DNA of 64,000 nt from Asterias rubens (GCF_902459465.1 NC_047076.1:6456146-6520145), one strand, 5' to 3'; numbered from the stretch's first letter, positions 1 through 11,300 are shown. Notes: a model not told the origin generated them from the letters alone. Program-made: numbers and translations.

Positions 1-150
1 ACACGCTCACGAACGGAGTAAAGAATTGGCGAACGTTGTGCATCACGCCTGCAGACTGTGTGCACAATGCACAGCCTTGGAGGAATGCTAATAACATGGA
101 CAACTTCTGCCAACAGAGGGCGTTGCGGGCCAAAGTTCATTGAATTATTT
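1..150. repeat. Dispersed repeat, copy 1
   Basis: Non-coding. It resembles the two halves of a sequence further on (about 8860-8927 and 10375-10470), sharing short blocks such as GTACAACTT/GGACAACTT and GAGGGCGT. In that second copy a transposon splits the repeat. The left edge is cut by the window start. Confidence 0.5.
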
Positions 151-1163
151 ATCAATGTGTGTTGTTGACGGAGATGCAAACGGAGATCAGAACATGTTCA
201 AAAACAAACAATTCTCAAACCAAAAGTTCATTCAAATGGTTGTTGTTAATCTAGGGCATAAATTAAGAGATAAATTCGTCCATTTTTAGGGACTTCACTT
301 CCGTGTTTTTTTTTTCTTTGTTTCTTTAGTTTAGTTTTTTTTTATTATCATACTGTACATGTAGCAGGCTAGTGAAAAAAAACCTGAGGGCGATCGTGAA
401 TTTTGGTTGACTTGCCCGGTGGGCGATTGAACAAAAAAGTTAATCTGATGGGCAGACAAGGTTGGTGGAGTTGTCCAAGTTGCATGAAATTTGTATTTAG
501 AATTTTCAGAGTGAAGGTAGGGTTGATGATTTTCCTGTCTATTAGTATGAATACTTGTGCAAAACAAAAAAATAAATGAAATGACAAGAATCAATTTTTG
601 AGTTTATTGAATGCACTTCGTTCAGAGATTGTCAATGAATATAACTCGGTGAAACATGGCTTTTCTATTTTACAAAATGTGCTCCTTTTTGAAATGGAAT
701 AGTCAAGATTTTGTGGCAGTGATCGGACATGTGTCCCTTCATCCTGTGTTTCTGAACTTGTCTCTCACTCTGCATTGCCTGCTGATGAATGTATGCAACT
801 GCAAGCTTTTCAATTGATAAATTCAACACTAAATAATTCTGTCTAGTGTAGTAGTCTACCTACCCTATTTTGAGATGGGATTTAAATCGTAAACAGAATA
901 TATTTTATTTATAAGTTTTACCCTAACATTTTACTTTAAAACTTAATAAGTATTATTTTCTATGGCTCCCTGGGCATGTTTTTTTCCTCCGACAATGACT
1001 ATGTCAAGGCACAAATGGGCAAGATAGAGCCTGGGGAATCCATCAAAGCTTAAACAAAACCTAAAACCCTTCAGCTTCCAAAGACGCTGCCCATGTTGAT
1101 CCCACTGGGTTATGAGGCGCAACACTGCCCCCATACACCCACCCTCTCGACCAAGCTCTCGAC
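151..1163. other. Non-coding AT-rich stretch
   Basis: I see no coding exon, RNA gene or clear repeat structure. Open frames here are short and have no recognisable content. If SF3B1 continues to the left of the window, this is part of its long intron. Confidence 0.4.
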
Positions 1164-1514
1164 AAAATTAGCCGGCATCCAATTTGCCCTAGCTACAACC
1201 TTGCATGCAATGCACAATTTGTAATCATTTTTTTCACTATTCTCTTGTGACACAGATGGCCGATCGATCTCAAACTTCTGCAGGTTTGTCAGTTTATGTA
1301 TATGGTGTCAGTTTATTTATTATGTAATACATGTTTGGTTGTGCTGGTATACCAGGCCCATTGATAAGTGCCGCCAATTTAATAGTTTTGATGTAGTTTC
1401 TGTTGTCATACAAACAGACTTACTCTTAGAATGTGTACGCCTCAATAGTATATTGACATGTTTTCTGTGAGGAAGTAAACAGGTCATCCCAAGTTGCAGA
1501 TACCTGAGCTTGAC
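1164..1514. repeat. 351-bp tandem duplication, unit 1
   Basis: This unit is repeated almost exactly at 1532-1882 with the same length and only about three substitutions visible by eye. The two are separated by 17 bp. No credible reading frame runs through it, so it looks like a recent non-coding duplication. Confidence 0.9.
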
Positions 1515-1531
1515 CGACGACTTTATCTCTT

Positions 1532-1882
1532 AAAATTAGCCGGCATCCAATTTGCCCTAGCTACAACCTTGCATGCAATGCACAATTTGTAATCATTTTT
1601 TTCACTATTCTCTTGTGACACAGATGGCCGATCGATCTCAAACTTCTGCAGGTTTGTCAGTTTATGTATATGGTGTCAGTTTATGTATTATGTAATACAT
1701 GTTTGGTTGTGCTGGTATACCAGGCCCATTGATTAGTGCCGCCAATTTAATAGTTTTGGTGTAGTTTCTGTTGTCATACAAACAGACTTACTCTTAGAAT
1801 GTGTACGCCTCAATAGTATATTGACATGTTTTCTGTGAGGAAGTAAACAGGTCATCCCAAGTTGCAGATACCTGAGCTTGAC
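1532..1882. repeat. 351-bp tandem duplication, unit 2
   Basis: Second copy of the 1164-1514 unit. Both begin at AAAATTAGCCGGCATCC and end at CCTGAGCTTGAC. Confidence 0.9.
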
Positions 1883-3020
1883 TTTCTTCATTCTTCACAC
1901 TGACATCAGGGACTCATTGTTGTAGAAAGAGGTGTTTCAGGTATGTAAACATGTTTCTTTGGCTTCAAACATTAAAAATCAGCACAAGGCAACATTGATG
2001 ACTGCTTTTAACCCACCAGGCATGAGAATGGGTCATGATAAAAAAAACAGGAACAAATTTAAGTTTATTGGAAATGTTTAATATTCCATCATTTGTGTGA
2101 CAAAGCACACAGCACGAGCGCGCAGCGCGAAGTTCTTTACGGTCGGGGTTCAGGGCCCGCTTAAGGGCCCTGGGAGCTCTGGGTATTTAAGAAGCTCTGT
2201 GGTGGTCTCTGATGCATTTCTGATACCTATTTTTCCAGGTAGAAGTGAGCTACTTTTGTACGATTTTTCCTTTTTTTTTTAACAAAAATTAATAAGTTTT
2301 ATGGAAAATATGGAATGTAAAGCTCAAACAATTCAAACAATTTTGGGAACGCCTGCGATTTTGTTACGATTCCAGAAAAAAGAAAAGAAAAAAAAAAAGG
2401 TTTTTAATTTATTTTTTTTACGATCTTATCTTTTATTTGAGCCCTTGAACATGCTTTTTTCCACCAACAACCACCATTTTTCTTGAAATTCAGTTGTGTA
2501 CAAAAAAATCTTTTGCAATTAAATGTTTGTGATTTTAACGATCCGTCGGCGATGCACATTTAAAAAATATATATATATTTGGCGAGAGTGATGTGTTTTT
2601 GAAAAGAGGTTGTTATTCAGCATAGGATATAACTGGAACGAGGTTGAGATTCGACCCCAATGAAATAAGCACCACCGTCCGGACGTCGGTGTGTTCGCTG
2701 GTTCCCAATATATCTTTCGCTGGTTGTGAGGCAATAATAAGTACCAGTTTCCCCATGGCCTGCCGGCGATCTCAGACTCGTGCCGCGTCGAGTTCATGTA
2801 CAAACCTGCACGAGTGCAAAACACGTGCATTGTTTTGTCAGTAGACTTTCGAAAGTCTCCACACGTGTTTATCTTTGCTGCAGAGCAGCAAGCACTTTAC
2901 ACGCAAATATTATTGAACCGTACCGCTATGAACCAAGTGAGGAATGAGACAAGTTTATACATCTGTTTATACGCTGCTACTCTGCATGCGCGATGCAAGG
3001 AAGAATACTAGCCGTAAATA
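1883..3020. other. Non-coding stretch with a GC-rich patch
   Basis: No gene is supported. A GC-rich patch at about 2105-2200 (GAGCGCGCAGCGCGAA and a run of GGGCCC-type words) stands out from the AT-rich surroundings and may be a degraded repeat. T- and A-rich homopolymers lie at 2260-2400. Confidence 0.35.
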
Positions 3021-3240
3021 GACCCTTCCCATGAAATATGTAAATTGCACATAGCGCGTGCGCACTAATGTTTTGGTTGGCAAAATGAGGGAACATTGCG
3101 CTGTTTTGTACACGGCTAATGGGAGCGTGACGCAGACGCGATTGCGCGTCTGCTTAGTGCACAACTCTATGGTGTTTGCCAACCAACAGGGTCTGTACGC
3201 ATGCGTGAATGTAATTAGCATATTTCATGGGAAGGGTCCA
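3021..3240. mobile_element. MITE-like inverted-repeat element (about 220 bp)
   Basis: The ends are inverted copies of each other: GACCCTTCCCATGAAATATG at the left, and its reverse complement at the right just before GGGTCCATTGG. There is no coding capacity, as expected of a non-autonomous DNA transposon. Target duplications are not clear. Confidence 0.65.
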
Positions 3241-3594
3241 TTGGGCCAGCTGCTCGACGGCAATTTATTGTTTAGGTACTGGGTTTTTTTCATGAACGCC
3301 GCGTGGATCCGTGATATTATACGATTACGAAGGTAAACTTACATTGTCTGATCAGAGAAGAGGGATTAGAGAAATCCAAATGTGTACCCCCAAGAAACCT
3401 ACCCCAGAATTTAATATCAAATTCACATCAAACTCGGAGACCATTTTGAAAGGAAAAAAAATAAAAATGAAATTCCGGTTTAAACCGGAAGATTCTCATG
3501 CCTGATCCACACAGGGTTCATGAACAACCTCATTTAGAATCTCATTCATTTACTTTTAAATATTTCAAGTTCTGAATTTTAAAAGACAAGGTTC

Positions 3595-3715
3595 AGCGTT
3601 GGTACTGATAAAAAAATGTTTCAGGTAGTTTCGATTTAGAACAAAAGCTGATAATGAAGTTCATGCCAGTAACAACATTTTACAGCACATTATGGATTGA
3701 ATTTCAAGCCGACAA
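3595..3715 (+). repeat. Diverged direct repeat upstream of the sulfotransferase gene
   Basis: Resembles 5590-5720 in the same orientation, with shared words such as AAAATGTTTCA, ATAATGAAGTTCAT/TTATGAAGTTCAT and CAACA. The two copies bracket the sulfotransferase coding exon. Confidence 0.4.
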
Positions 3716-3853
3716 AAATAATCCCCCCCCCCCCCCCGTAACTCAACTGATTTTTGTAATCTCAAGTTTGTAAATGATGATTTATGTTAAATCGGAAGAT
3801 GAAAACAAAATGAGCCTCTCTCTCATTTTCTTTTGTTGATAGCATTGTCCAAC

Positions 3854-4753
3854 ATGAGCGATCAAACTAGAGTTCTACTTTGGGCGGTACCACGATCTTG
3901 TTCCTCAGTACTTCTCAGGAGCTTGAGCAATATCCCTGATTCTCAGATTCTCTTCGAACTCTATACCAGTGCAGCAGGCATAGTAGACACGAACAGACTT
4001 GGTGGACCTACTGTCTCTACTGAGCCCACCTATGAAGGCATTGAGCTGGATGGCAATGGGTTATTGAAAGGACCAGGGTCAGGGTTCAAGAGTTCAATCG
4101 GCTCCTTTGAGTGGGTCCAGCGACAACTTGAGGCAGACTACCAGGGTAAAAAAGTCATCATTGCTAAGGAGTTGGCTAAGTATATAACTGGGAGATACGA
4201 CCTCATTCCGAAGGGCTATCAACACATGTTCTTGATCAGGGATCCTTATAAGGTCTTCCCATCCTGGAAGAAATTGGCAATAAACTTTTTTGGCGGACAG
4301 GTCAAACCTGAGGATCCTGTACTTGATCTACATTTTAAGGAGCAAAGCCACCCTGGAGAGGTTTACAAGGAAATCGCCGATCTGTGGCAACACATGAAAG
4401 AAAACAACTTGGATACAGATCCCATCATCATAGACTCTGATGATCTGCTTCAAAATCCCAAAGAGATACTGTCAGCTGTTTGTTCAAGGGTAGGAATACC
4501 TTACAGCGACTCTCTTCTCTCCTGGGAAGCTGGAGTAAGTGTCACAGATCAATGGATGATGAGCAGTATTATCAAGAGCGTTGGTAAAAATCTAGACACC
4601 CCAAATAATTTTAGAAACACCACATGTTTCAAAAAGCCAGTTCATGAAAGTGAACTTCCTGATTTGGCAACCTTTCCTCCTGATGTACAGCGCTGTATTG
4701 AAAACAGTATGCCTTACTACTTGAAACTGTTTGATCAGCGGCTCAAGTGTTAA
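3854..4753 (+). CDS. Sulfotransferase-like P-loop protein (coding exon)
   Basis: The exon encodes 299 residues from the ATG at 3854. The frame is also open upstream, but a pyrimidine-rich tract ending in AG at 3841-3842 looks like a 3' splice site, so there is probably a 5' exon that is non-coding or unseen. The family signature is clear: VPRSCSSVLL at residues 12-21 matches the 5'-phosphosulfate loop of PAPS-dependent sulfotransferases. R129 in LIRDP and S137 in FPSW have the classic nine-residue 3'-phosphate binding spacing. Such enzymes move sulfate from PAPS to a hydroxyl or amine acceptor; the acceptor here cannot be told. No signal peptide or membrane anchor is visible, so it is probably cytosolic. 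It lies opposite in strand to SF3B1 and may be nested in an SF3B1 intron. The intronless coding region could also reflect an old retrocopy. Confidence 0.8.
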   Translation: MSDQTRVLLWAVPRSCSSVLLRSLSNIPDSQILFELYTSAAGIVDTNRLGGPTVSTEPTYEGIELDGNGLLKGPGSGFKSSIGSFEWVQRQLEADYQGKKVIIAKELAKYITGRYDLIPKGYQHMFLIRDPYKVFPSWKKLAINFFGGQVKPEDPVLDLHFKEQSHPGEVYKEIADLWQHMKENNLDTDPIIIDSDDLLQNPKEILSAVCSRVGIPYSDSLLSWEAGVSVTDQWMMSSIIKSVGKNLDTPNNFRNTTCFKKPVHESELPDLATFPPDVQRCIENSMPYYLKLFDQRLKC

Positions 4754-4961
4754 GCCATACAAAGCATCATCACTTTAAGAGACAGCTTCACTTAGAAGTT
4801 CTGAAAAGATATTACTTTTCAGCTTAACTTGTAAGCATGATGCTTAAAGGTCTCTAAAACAAACCTGTAGTTTAAAGATTACATGATTTTATTACTTCTT
4901 TCAAAGGTAGAGAGGCATAGATTTATGATAAAAACTCAAGTTTATCTGGCTGTCAAGTTTA

Positions 4962-5000
4962 AATAAAAACTGTTTTCAAACAAAAAGACGTTACAATAAA
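4962..5000 (+). terminator. Poly(A) signals of the sulfotransferase gene
   Basis: AATAAA occurs at 4962-4967 and again at 4995-5000, about 210-245 bp after the stop codon. This suggests a short 3' UTR ending near 5020. Confidence 0.55.
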
Positions 5001-5220
5001 GAACCAGACTTCTTGTTTTAAAATCAGTTGATCTTTTTTATTTTGGGTTTTCTTATGAACATTTCATTAGATTTAGCTTTAACTATGTCCCAAAATAGTT
5101 GAAGAGAGTTTTGGCTTTTTGGTTTTGGGTTACATTTGAAGAGGTTTATTTCAACATTCATTTTAATTGGAAACTTTTGGGGTGTGTTTTTATTTTGTTA
5201 AATTTTTAATTATCGGTTTA

Positions 5221-5520
5221 AATAGACTAGATCTCATTCAGTTGTACAAACCTAACGGATACCTTCGGTCATCAACCGATACCAGACTACTGGGGAAAAA
5301 AGCTTCCACGCTGCTGCCCCCAAACTCTGGAACAATTTACCATACAGCATCCACCACTCTAGTTCACTAGCAGTCTTCAAGAAATCTCTAAAAACTTACT
5401 TGTTCAATTGATTTGTTTACTTATTATGTTTATTTATCTTTGCTTATTGTTAATTGTGTGTACAGCACTGTGGTACTTTCCTTAGAGCACTTTATAATTA
5501 TCTTGTACGTATTTACGATT
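5221..5520 (+). mobile_element. CR1/L2-like LINE remnant (reverse transcriptase C-terminus)
   Basis: Translation with one or two frame changes gives the typical tail of CR1/L2 reverse transcriptases: arginine/serine-rich RSS, then an AAPKLWNNLP-like block, then an FKKSLKTYLF-like end near 5375-5410. A more intact copy lies at 47063. This one is 5' truncated and dead. Confidence 0.6.
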
Positions 5521-5589
5521 AAAAAAAATTCTCATTCATGTTTACTTAAAAAAACACGAACACAAAAACACACACATACATTTCAAGTA

Positions 5590-5720
5590 ATGGAGTGCAC
5601 AAAAAAGTACAGCGATGGTAATGATGAAAAATGTTTCAATAAGTTCCAATTTAGAGTTGATTATGAAGTTCATACCGGTGGCAACACTTCACATAACTTT
5701 CAGCTAAATATAACAAAACA
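5590..5720 (+). repeat. Diverged direct repeat downstream of the sulfotransferase gene
   Basis: Partner of 3595-3715, in the same orientation. The region on to about 6280 is otherwise non-coding. Confidence 0.4.
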
Positions 5721-6289
5721 TTGCTCCCGAATTCATTTCCTGAACAAAAATATACAAGGACTAAGTGACACACTGGCAGCGTTCGATTAGCTTTCCCCAA
5801 GTCGACCCCAGTGTGTTCATCTGGGTGAGCCCCTGACATGAGCTAGTCGAATGCCCAAACATTCACACCAATGCCTCTCGGGTCAGCCGACCATAACTAC
5901 TTTCACTGTGTACAGAACATCCATGGATTCAGGAAAAGATCGTAAAATAATTATTCTCATGGTAGAACTGCAATGTGAAATTATTTTACAAGTCCATGTC
6001 GATACAAGAATGAAGCACACGGCTGTTTAAGGGGTGAACATGTTAGTTAAACTTACAGAAAGTATCCCGCTGAATTACAAACAACATGGTGGCCATTGAG
6101 AAAGTTTTTTTGTTGTGACGTCGTGCACCTCAGTCAGCCCCAAGTGACCCGCTCCATGAGCAGGGTTCTTGAGGCTGGCTAGGGGGAGCCCCTAGAATGA
6201 CGTCAAATCTGTTCAGAGCTACGAAGGACACTTGGGTCTACCCGGGGAAGCTAATCTCACGCACCCAATGCCATCATTGTTGTATTTAT

Positions 6290-6405
6290 ATTGGATTATA
6301 TCTTTGATCGCTTTATTTGATTAATTAATGGTATTTAGACTGTAAAGCTCTTTTGAAAACGTTTTGGGAAATTAAATGGAATTAAATGAAATGAAATTAA
6401 ACAAC
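6290..6405 (+). mobile_element. LINE 3' end with short tandem tail
   Basis: Ends in GTAAAGCTCTTTTGAAAACG followed by an AAATGGAATTAAATGAAATG-type tail. Simple-repeat tails of this kind mark LINE 3' ends. No coding part is kept. Confidence 0.35.
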
Positions 6406-6541
6406 AAAAAATAGTCATTATTTGCTGTTTCTTTTGTGTTTCAATTTTCAAAGCTTGTCCAGAAGATGAAAACTCTTGATTTAGAAGACTGTAAACTACC
6501 GTATTCCTCTTAGTACATGTATGTTGATAAAATACTGACTA

Positions 6542-6762
6542 TTGACCCCTTGCACGCGCATCACATGCGGCGACCAATGCCACGCTCACCATGTTTGTGG
6601 GCAGTTAGGTTTACGTGTATTAACGCCGCGTCGCCTCAAATGCACACTTTACTGCATAACGCACAGCATAGAGATATATATATAAAAACGCACAGTGAAA
6701 TTGCCCTCCAGTATGGCGCATTCAAGATTTTTCTGATGATGACGTCAGGTGAAATGGGTCAA
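6542..6762. mobile_element. MITE family C, copy 1 (TA target)
   Basis: 221 bp, flanked by TA on both sides, with TTGACCC at the left end and GGGTCAA at the right. Internal blocks TTAGGTTTACGTGTATTAAC and GATGACGTCAGGTGAAATGG recur at 34840 and 44213. TA targets suggest a Tc1/mariner-type mobiliser. Confidence 0.75.
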
Positions 6763-7225
6763 TACTGGGCAATAATGTACACCCTGTAAAAAGCAAATTT
6801 CTTTCTGGCCTTCGTGGCTGACTAAGTCCAAACAAAACAAAAAAATTTGATCATTGTCCGGGTCAAAAATCAGGGTATCAGTAAGTGCTGGTGGCTGGTT
6901 TACAAACAAAGTGTCATCCCGATATGGGTGGTTCAAGAGAAAGTAATGAGAAAGATAACCAGCATATATACTTTCACAGGATCTCTATACCCTTCAAAAT
7001 GAAGTCCAGCGAGTAATAATGTTTTATCGCCCCTTTTAGTAGAGTGAGTAGATCTTTTAATGAGAAAGAAACCATGCATAGAAAACACACTCGACCAGGT
7101 TTCATGCATCTCCTCAATGAAACCAAGTCTCGACACTCCTGGGGTGACAGATCTTTTTCGCATCTGGAACTCTACCACTTAAGCTTAAAGTCCTTATACA
7201 CTTTCGGTAAACAGTATTGTCCAAG

Positions 7226-7350
7226 TCCCACACTTCGTGTATCACAACTTATATATAAAACAACAAACCTGTGAAAATTTAGGCTCAATCGGTCATCGGA
7301 GTCGGGAGAAAATAACGGGAAAACCCACTCTTGTTTCCGCACGTTTCGCC
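7226..7350. repeat. Fragment related to MITE family A
   Basis: AACAAACCTGTGAAAATTTA and CTCAATCGGTCATCG match the internal part of the family A elements (13374, 32636, 49676). The termini are lost. Confidence 0.5.
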
Positions 7351-7688
7351 GTGTCATGACATGTGTTTAAAATAAATCCGTAATTCTCGCTAACAAGAAT
7401 TTATATTGTTTTACTGTTTTCTCAAAAAGTAAAGCATTTCATGGACTAAAATTTCATGAGAAGTCTTTCACCATTACCTTCTGTAAACCCTGTAAATTAT
7501 TTGTAAATCTGTGAACTTTTTTTTTTTTTTTCTGTACCGAAAGGGTCCAATGGCTTTAAATCTTGTCTTTGTACCACAAATTCAAATCTCTTCTCAACTT
7601 ATAATTTGTCTCAGGTATTTAAAGACTAACTTTGCTGTGTCTGCTTTATTTTTGGTTTACTGTGCCTTGAACACCGTCTTTATTATTA

Positions 7689-8146
7689 TTAAAGGGTGTA
7701 TGTAACTTTTGTAGGACAAAAAACACAATGTCCACAGATTTACACTAAACTTACACAGTTTGAAGATAATGATAATAGAAAGCTTCCCTGAAAATAGTAC
7801 GTGCTGAGGTGCTGTAGTTTTTGGGAAATGAATTGAATTGAATTGAATGGTTTATTCGTCAAGTATATACAAATACATGAAATTTACAATCCTATTGTAC
7901 AGCAACATATAAAATATTAAAATGAGTAAAACAATGTCATGAAAATAATTTTCGTCTCATGAGCCGAAAATTATTTTAAGCATTTACAAACGTATTTTCA
8001 TGACATTGTTTTACTCATTTCTCAAAAACTACAGCACCTCAGTAAGTAATATTTGAAGGGAAGCTTTCCACTATCACTATCTTCAAACCCTGTATGTTTA
8101 ATGTAAATCTATGGACAGTTTGAAAAAGTACCCAAATCCTTTAAAC
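7689..8146. mobile_element. MITE family E (TTAA target), copy 1
   Basis: A large imperfect palindrome. The left arm runs from TTAAAGGGTGTATGTAAC through CACAATGTCCACAGATTTAC to CTTCCCTGAAAATAG. The right arm mirrors it and ends in GTACCCAAATCCTTTAA. TTAA at both ends is consistent with a piggyBac-type target. A LINE tail (7829-7910) interrupts the left arm. Confidence 0.65.
7829..7910 (-). mobile_element. LINE 3' tail inserted in MITE E
   Basis: Starts with (ATTGA)n and ATGGTTTATTCGTCAAGTAT, which reads on the minus strand as a LINE 3' end with a short tandem tail. It breaks the palindrome of the surrounding MITE, so it is the younger insertion. Confidence 0.5.
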
Positions 8147-8194
8147 AAGTCTTTATTACAGGGATGGGGTAGGCAATTGAGAAAAAAAAACCTG

Positions 8195-8385
8195 CACTCT
8201 GAGCAAATCCGAACTCTGAGCTCGAAAACTTGCGAGCATGAAGCCCAATATTAACATTAAATCTTTGTTTGTAAAGGACCTACTCTGAAATCTGGAGTGT
8301 TATTATTGTTCTTCATTTTGTTATGAGTTTGATAAAAAAAACAATGAAATTCCGGTTAAAACAGAGAAATCACATCCCTGTTATT
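8195..8385 (+). repeat. Dispersed repeat family I, copy 1
   Basis: Shares AAAACCTG, CTACTCTGAAATCTGGAGTG, TTATGAGTTTGAT and GAAATCACATCCCTG with copies at 8460-8730 and 11695-11900, in the same order and orientation. Confidence 0.6.
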
Positions 8386-8459
8386 ATTATAACAAATGAC
8401 TGATGTGCAGAGATGTGTTTAGCAGTGGAAAAGATTAATGAGTACGAGTAACTATGAGT

Positions 8460-8730
8460 TCAAAGTGTGAAAGCTTGCGAGCGCGAAAGGTTCCGAGAGT
8501 GAAGCCAGGTGTATACACCTATCTTTGGCTTTGAAAGCTCTACTCTGCAATTTGGGGTGTTCCATGTGGTTTTAAATTCATTTGTTTATGAATTTGATTT
8601 TAGTTATAAACTATTTATTAAAAAAGAAAAAGAAGATTTATTTATTAACTTTTGTATTTTGTTTTTTTTGGGGGGGTTAATAAAAAACCAGAATTTCCAT
8701 TTAAAGTTGGAGAAATCATATCCCTGGTAG
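8460..8730 (+). repeat. Dispersed repeat family I, copy 2
   Basis: Carries GTGAAAGCTTGCGAGCGCGAA, CTCTACTCTGCAATTTGGGG, TTATGAATTTGAT and GAGAAATCATATCCCTGG. An A- and T-rich internal tract varies in length between copies. Confidence 0.6.
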
Positions 8731-8935
8731 TGTGAGAAAGTCTCAAAAAAGGGCCCCTTATTCTTACTCGTTCTGTCGCCCATGGAAATACCCACTGCAT
8801 GCACAGTGCATAAACAGTCCGCACGCTGTGATTGGCTGTTGATAGACTCCAACACAAAACGCATGTTCACGAACGAGAAAGAATTGCCACACAGTGTGTG
8901 CCACACTCCTGTAGAATAGTATGAATAGTACAATG

Positions 8936-10373
8936 CAGACCTGCCAACCTTTTAAAAAAAAATTGAGTACCACATTATCGCAGCGGCATAAACCAGATCG
9001 CCCAGTGCACGTCGGCATATGGCACAATGCTTACGGTCAGTCAGCAAAAACCATGGACCACTTCATTTAGATGAACCATTCATTTAATGTAATTATATAT
9101 CATATTCACACAAAATACAGGCTACTTCATAAAATAAAAAAAAAGGTGTATCATGATATCTGTGTTGATCTTAGGGGTAGTTTGTGTGGTCTTTTCTGAC
9201 TTTTTGTGCTCGTGACCTTAACAGTCTGGGAAAAAAATGAAAAAGAAATAACCAGTTGACTGCTGAAACTATGTTCCAAATGCCTAGATCAAGGATTTAA
9301 AACTGAAGGGGCAAATATTTTTTTTTTTTTTTTTTTTTAATATCACAAAAAAATTGGCCAGGGGTTTCCCTATGGGTGGTGAGCCCATTTTCACACATTT
9401 CTGATCCATAACATATATTAATTTCATTGACAAGCTCTGTTGAACAATGTTCCTAAATTATTAGTAACTTAAACTTGGCATGCAAATAGTATAACTTGGT
9501 ATCCAGCTTTGGTTGCCCAGTAAACGGACAAACGAAAGCCCACCGTAGAGTTTTCCAGTTCCACTTCAATTCAGGCATGCTTCAATTCATCATTTGTTTC
9601 CCTTATCAGGCTTATACAAAGATTACAGGCCATTAAATTTCCATTATTCTCCCCAAATTCTCGGGAGTTGGGAAAAATCGTGTCGTATAACATGACTACC
9701 TCCTGACCTAAACTGCTGCCGCTCTTTGAGTGAGATGTCTAAATCAAATGAAGTGTGTGCACTGCCGACTGCACACGTGCACTGTGCAAAATGCATTATT
9801 TTCCACGTTTAGGAAGAAACTTCTTCGGAGCATGCATTCTCTTTTTTCCGGGTGGAGGAGTACTTTTTCCCCCATCACTGACACTTCGCCTTCGCTCGGC
9901 GTCCATGTTGCATAGTATAAACACACGGCGACGCCGAACGAATTCGAGCCGAACACGTGCGTTGTGTGCACATACATGTACATGTACATCCATGCATAAG
10001 GCTGCACATGTACTATACCAGGTTGACCAAACTGGTATGCGCCATTCCCACCCCCTCTGTTACGCATTGGTTTATTAGTTTTCCAGCGGGAGTAAGAATT
10101 TAAAAAATAATTCTAAGCACAACCTCTTTTTTATCGAAGCGCATAATTATCACTCGGATGTGGGGTGTTTTTGATCTGTTGTTTTTGCACTTGGGGTTGA
10201 ACGAATAACAGTTGATTAAATTGAGAACAAAACTGTCCGTTCGTGCTGCAGTTTTAAAACACCGCGATATAGATATAGCTTTTTGCGTACGTTCTGCAGA
10301 ATATCTCGTACCACCGTACTCAGGGGTGAAAATGCGTGCATGGTACGCAAAATGCGTACAGGTTGGCAGGTCT
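8936..10373. mobile_element. hAT-like non-autonomous DNA transposon (1438 bp)
   Basis: The termini are inverted: CAGACCTGCCAACCT at the left, AGGTTGGCAGGTCT at the right. The same 8-bp word GTACAATG flanks the element at 8928-8935 and 10374-10381. CAG-starting ends with 8-bp target duplications are the hAT signature. The interior holds no transposase-like frame, only unrelated short frames and a T-rich run at about 9320. The host sequence is the repeat also seen at 1-150. Confidence 0.8.
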
Positions 10374-10381
10374 GTACAATG

Positions 10382-11117
10382 TACAGCCTTGAAGCATATT
10401 CAACTTAACATGTACAACTTTTGCCGATTGAGGGCGTGCACAATGCGTGGCAAAGTTCACTGGGCGATACCGATCGTTGAATCTCGACTTTTTTATTGCA
10501 AACTAATTTTCTAACGACGGAACCTCTTAATCACTTATTCATGAAAATGGTTCTTGATGGAAAAAGTATTATGTAGGGCCAAAATTTGGGGATAACAGGG
10601 GGTTCGTTTTGAAAATTGCATGTGATGAAGGCTGTCCGACGACGATCACCCGCTTTCTAAAATTCTTACACTGTGCATGCATCAAGCAGCTCATCCCTTT
10701 GAGGTAATTGCGGCACACAAAGCAGAATGTATAATAAATTGTATGTTTTGATTTAGTTTTTAAAAATAGGGTCAATCATTCTCCTAAAGGTAGCGTCGTC
10801 GGGCGGGGTGGGATGAACGTCATAACATTATTTTTAAGAAAAAGTTTTTCTCAAGCATTTGTTGATTTCACATCTGATGACATCATATAAAAATGGGCGC
10901 CATTTTGATTATGTCATATTGACGGGCGCCATTTTGATTACGTCATGCTGCCGCCCTCCTAAAAAAAAAGTATATGGAGAACACTGGGAATGTATACCGT
11001 GCCAACAAACATCGGTAAAGGGTAAAAACAAAATTTTCAATTAATGTTCTTAATCTCCGATGCAAATTACAATTCAATGAAAAGAGAAGAAAAAAAACAG
11101 GGTTCCTTGAATCTTAC
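10382..11117. other. Intronic or intergenic stretch
   Basis: No exon is recognised. A short duplication of GGGCGCCATTTTGATTA lies at about 10893-10940. If SF3B1 is intact this belongs to the intron after exon 17. Confidence 0.4.
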
Positions 11118-11300
11118 CTCCTGACATGTTCTCATGACGACGGCAATTCTAGAGATGAGGTCTGCCGCCTGCTGGCGCACCTTGGCAGCCTTGTTGTTCA
11201 ACCTCCAAAGGATTGTACCACAGATCTGCGGCAAGTACGGCTTGACGCGCTTACCTAGGGCGTTCACTACGGTGCCGAAGCCGTTCAACATCACAGAGTC
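11118..11300 (-). CDS. SF3B1: SF3B1 exon 17 (last one in window)
   Basis: 61 codons, [19 protein letters not shown] to RTCQE, followed by a good donor (GAG|GTAAGA). The human continuation EKLMGHLGVVLYEYLG is not found anywhere to the left. Confidence 0.96.

Noticed and set aside
5413..5839. 125-residue plus-strand frame and 62-residue minus-strand frame
   Set aside because: AT-rich, overlaps a LINE 3' end and a dispersed repeat, with no family resemblance.
9744..10078. Overlapping frames of 100+ residues on both strands within the hAT-like element
   Set aside because: Low-complexity Cys/His/Arg content, no transposase motifs, and competing frames on the same DNA.
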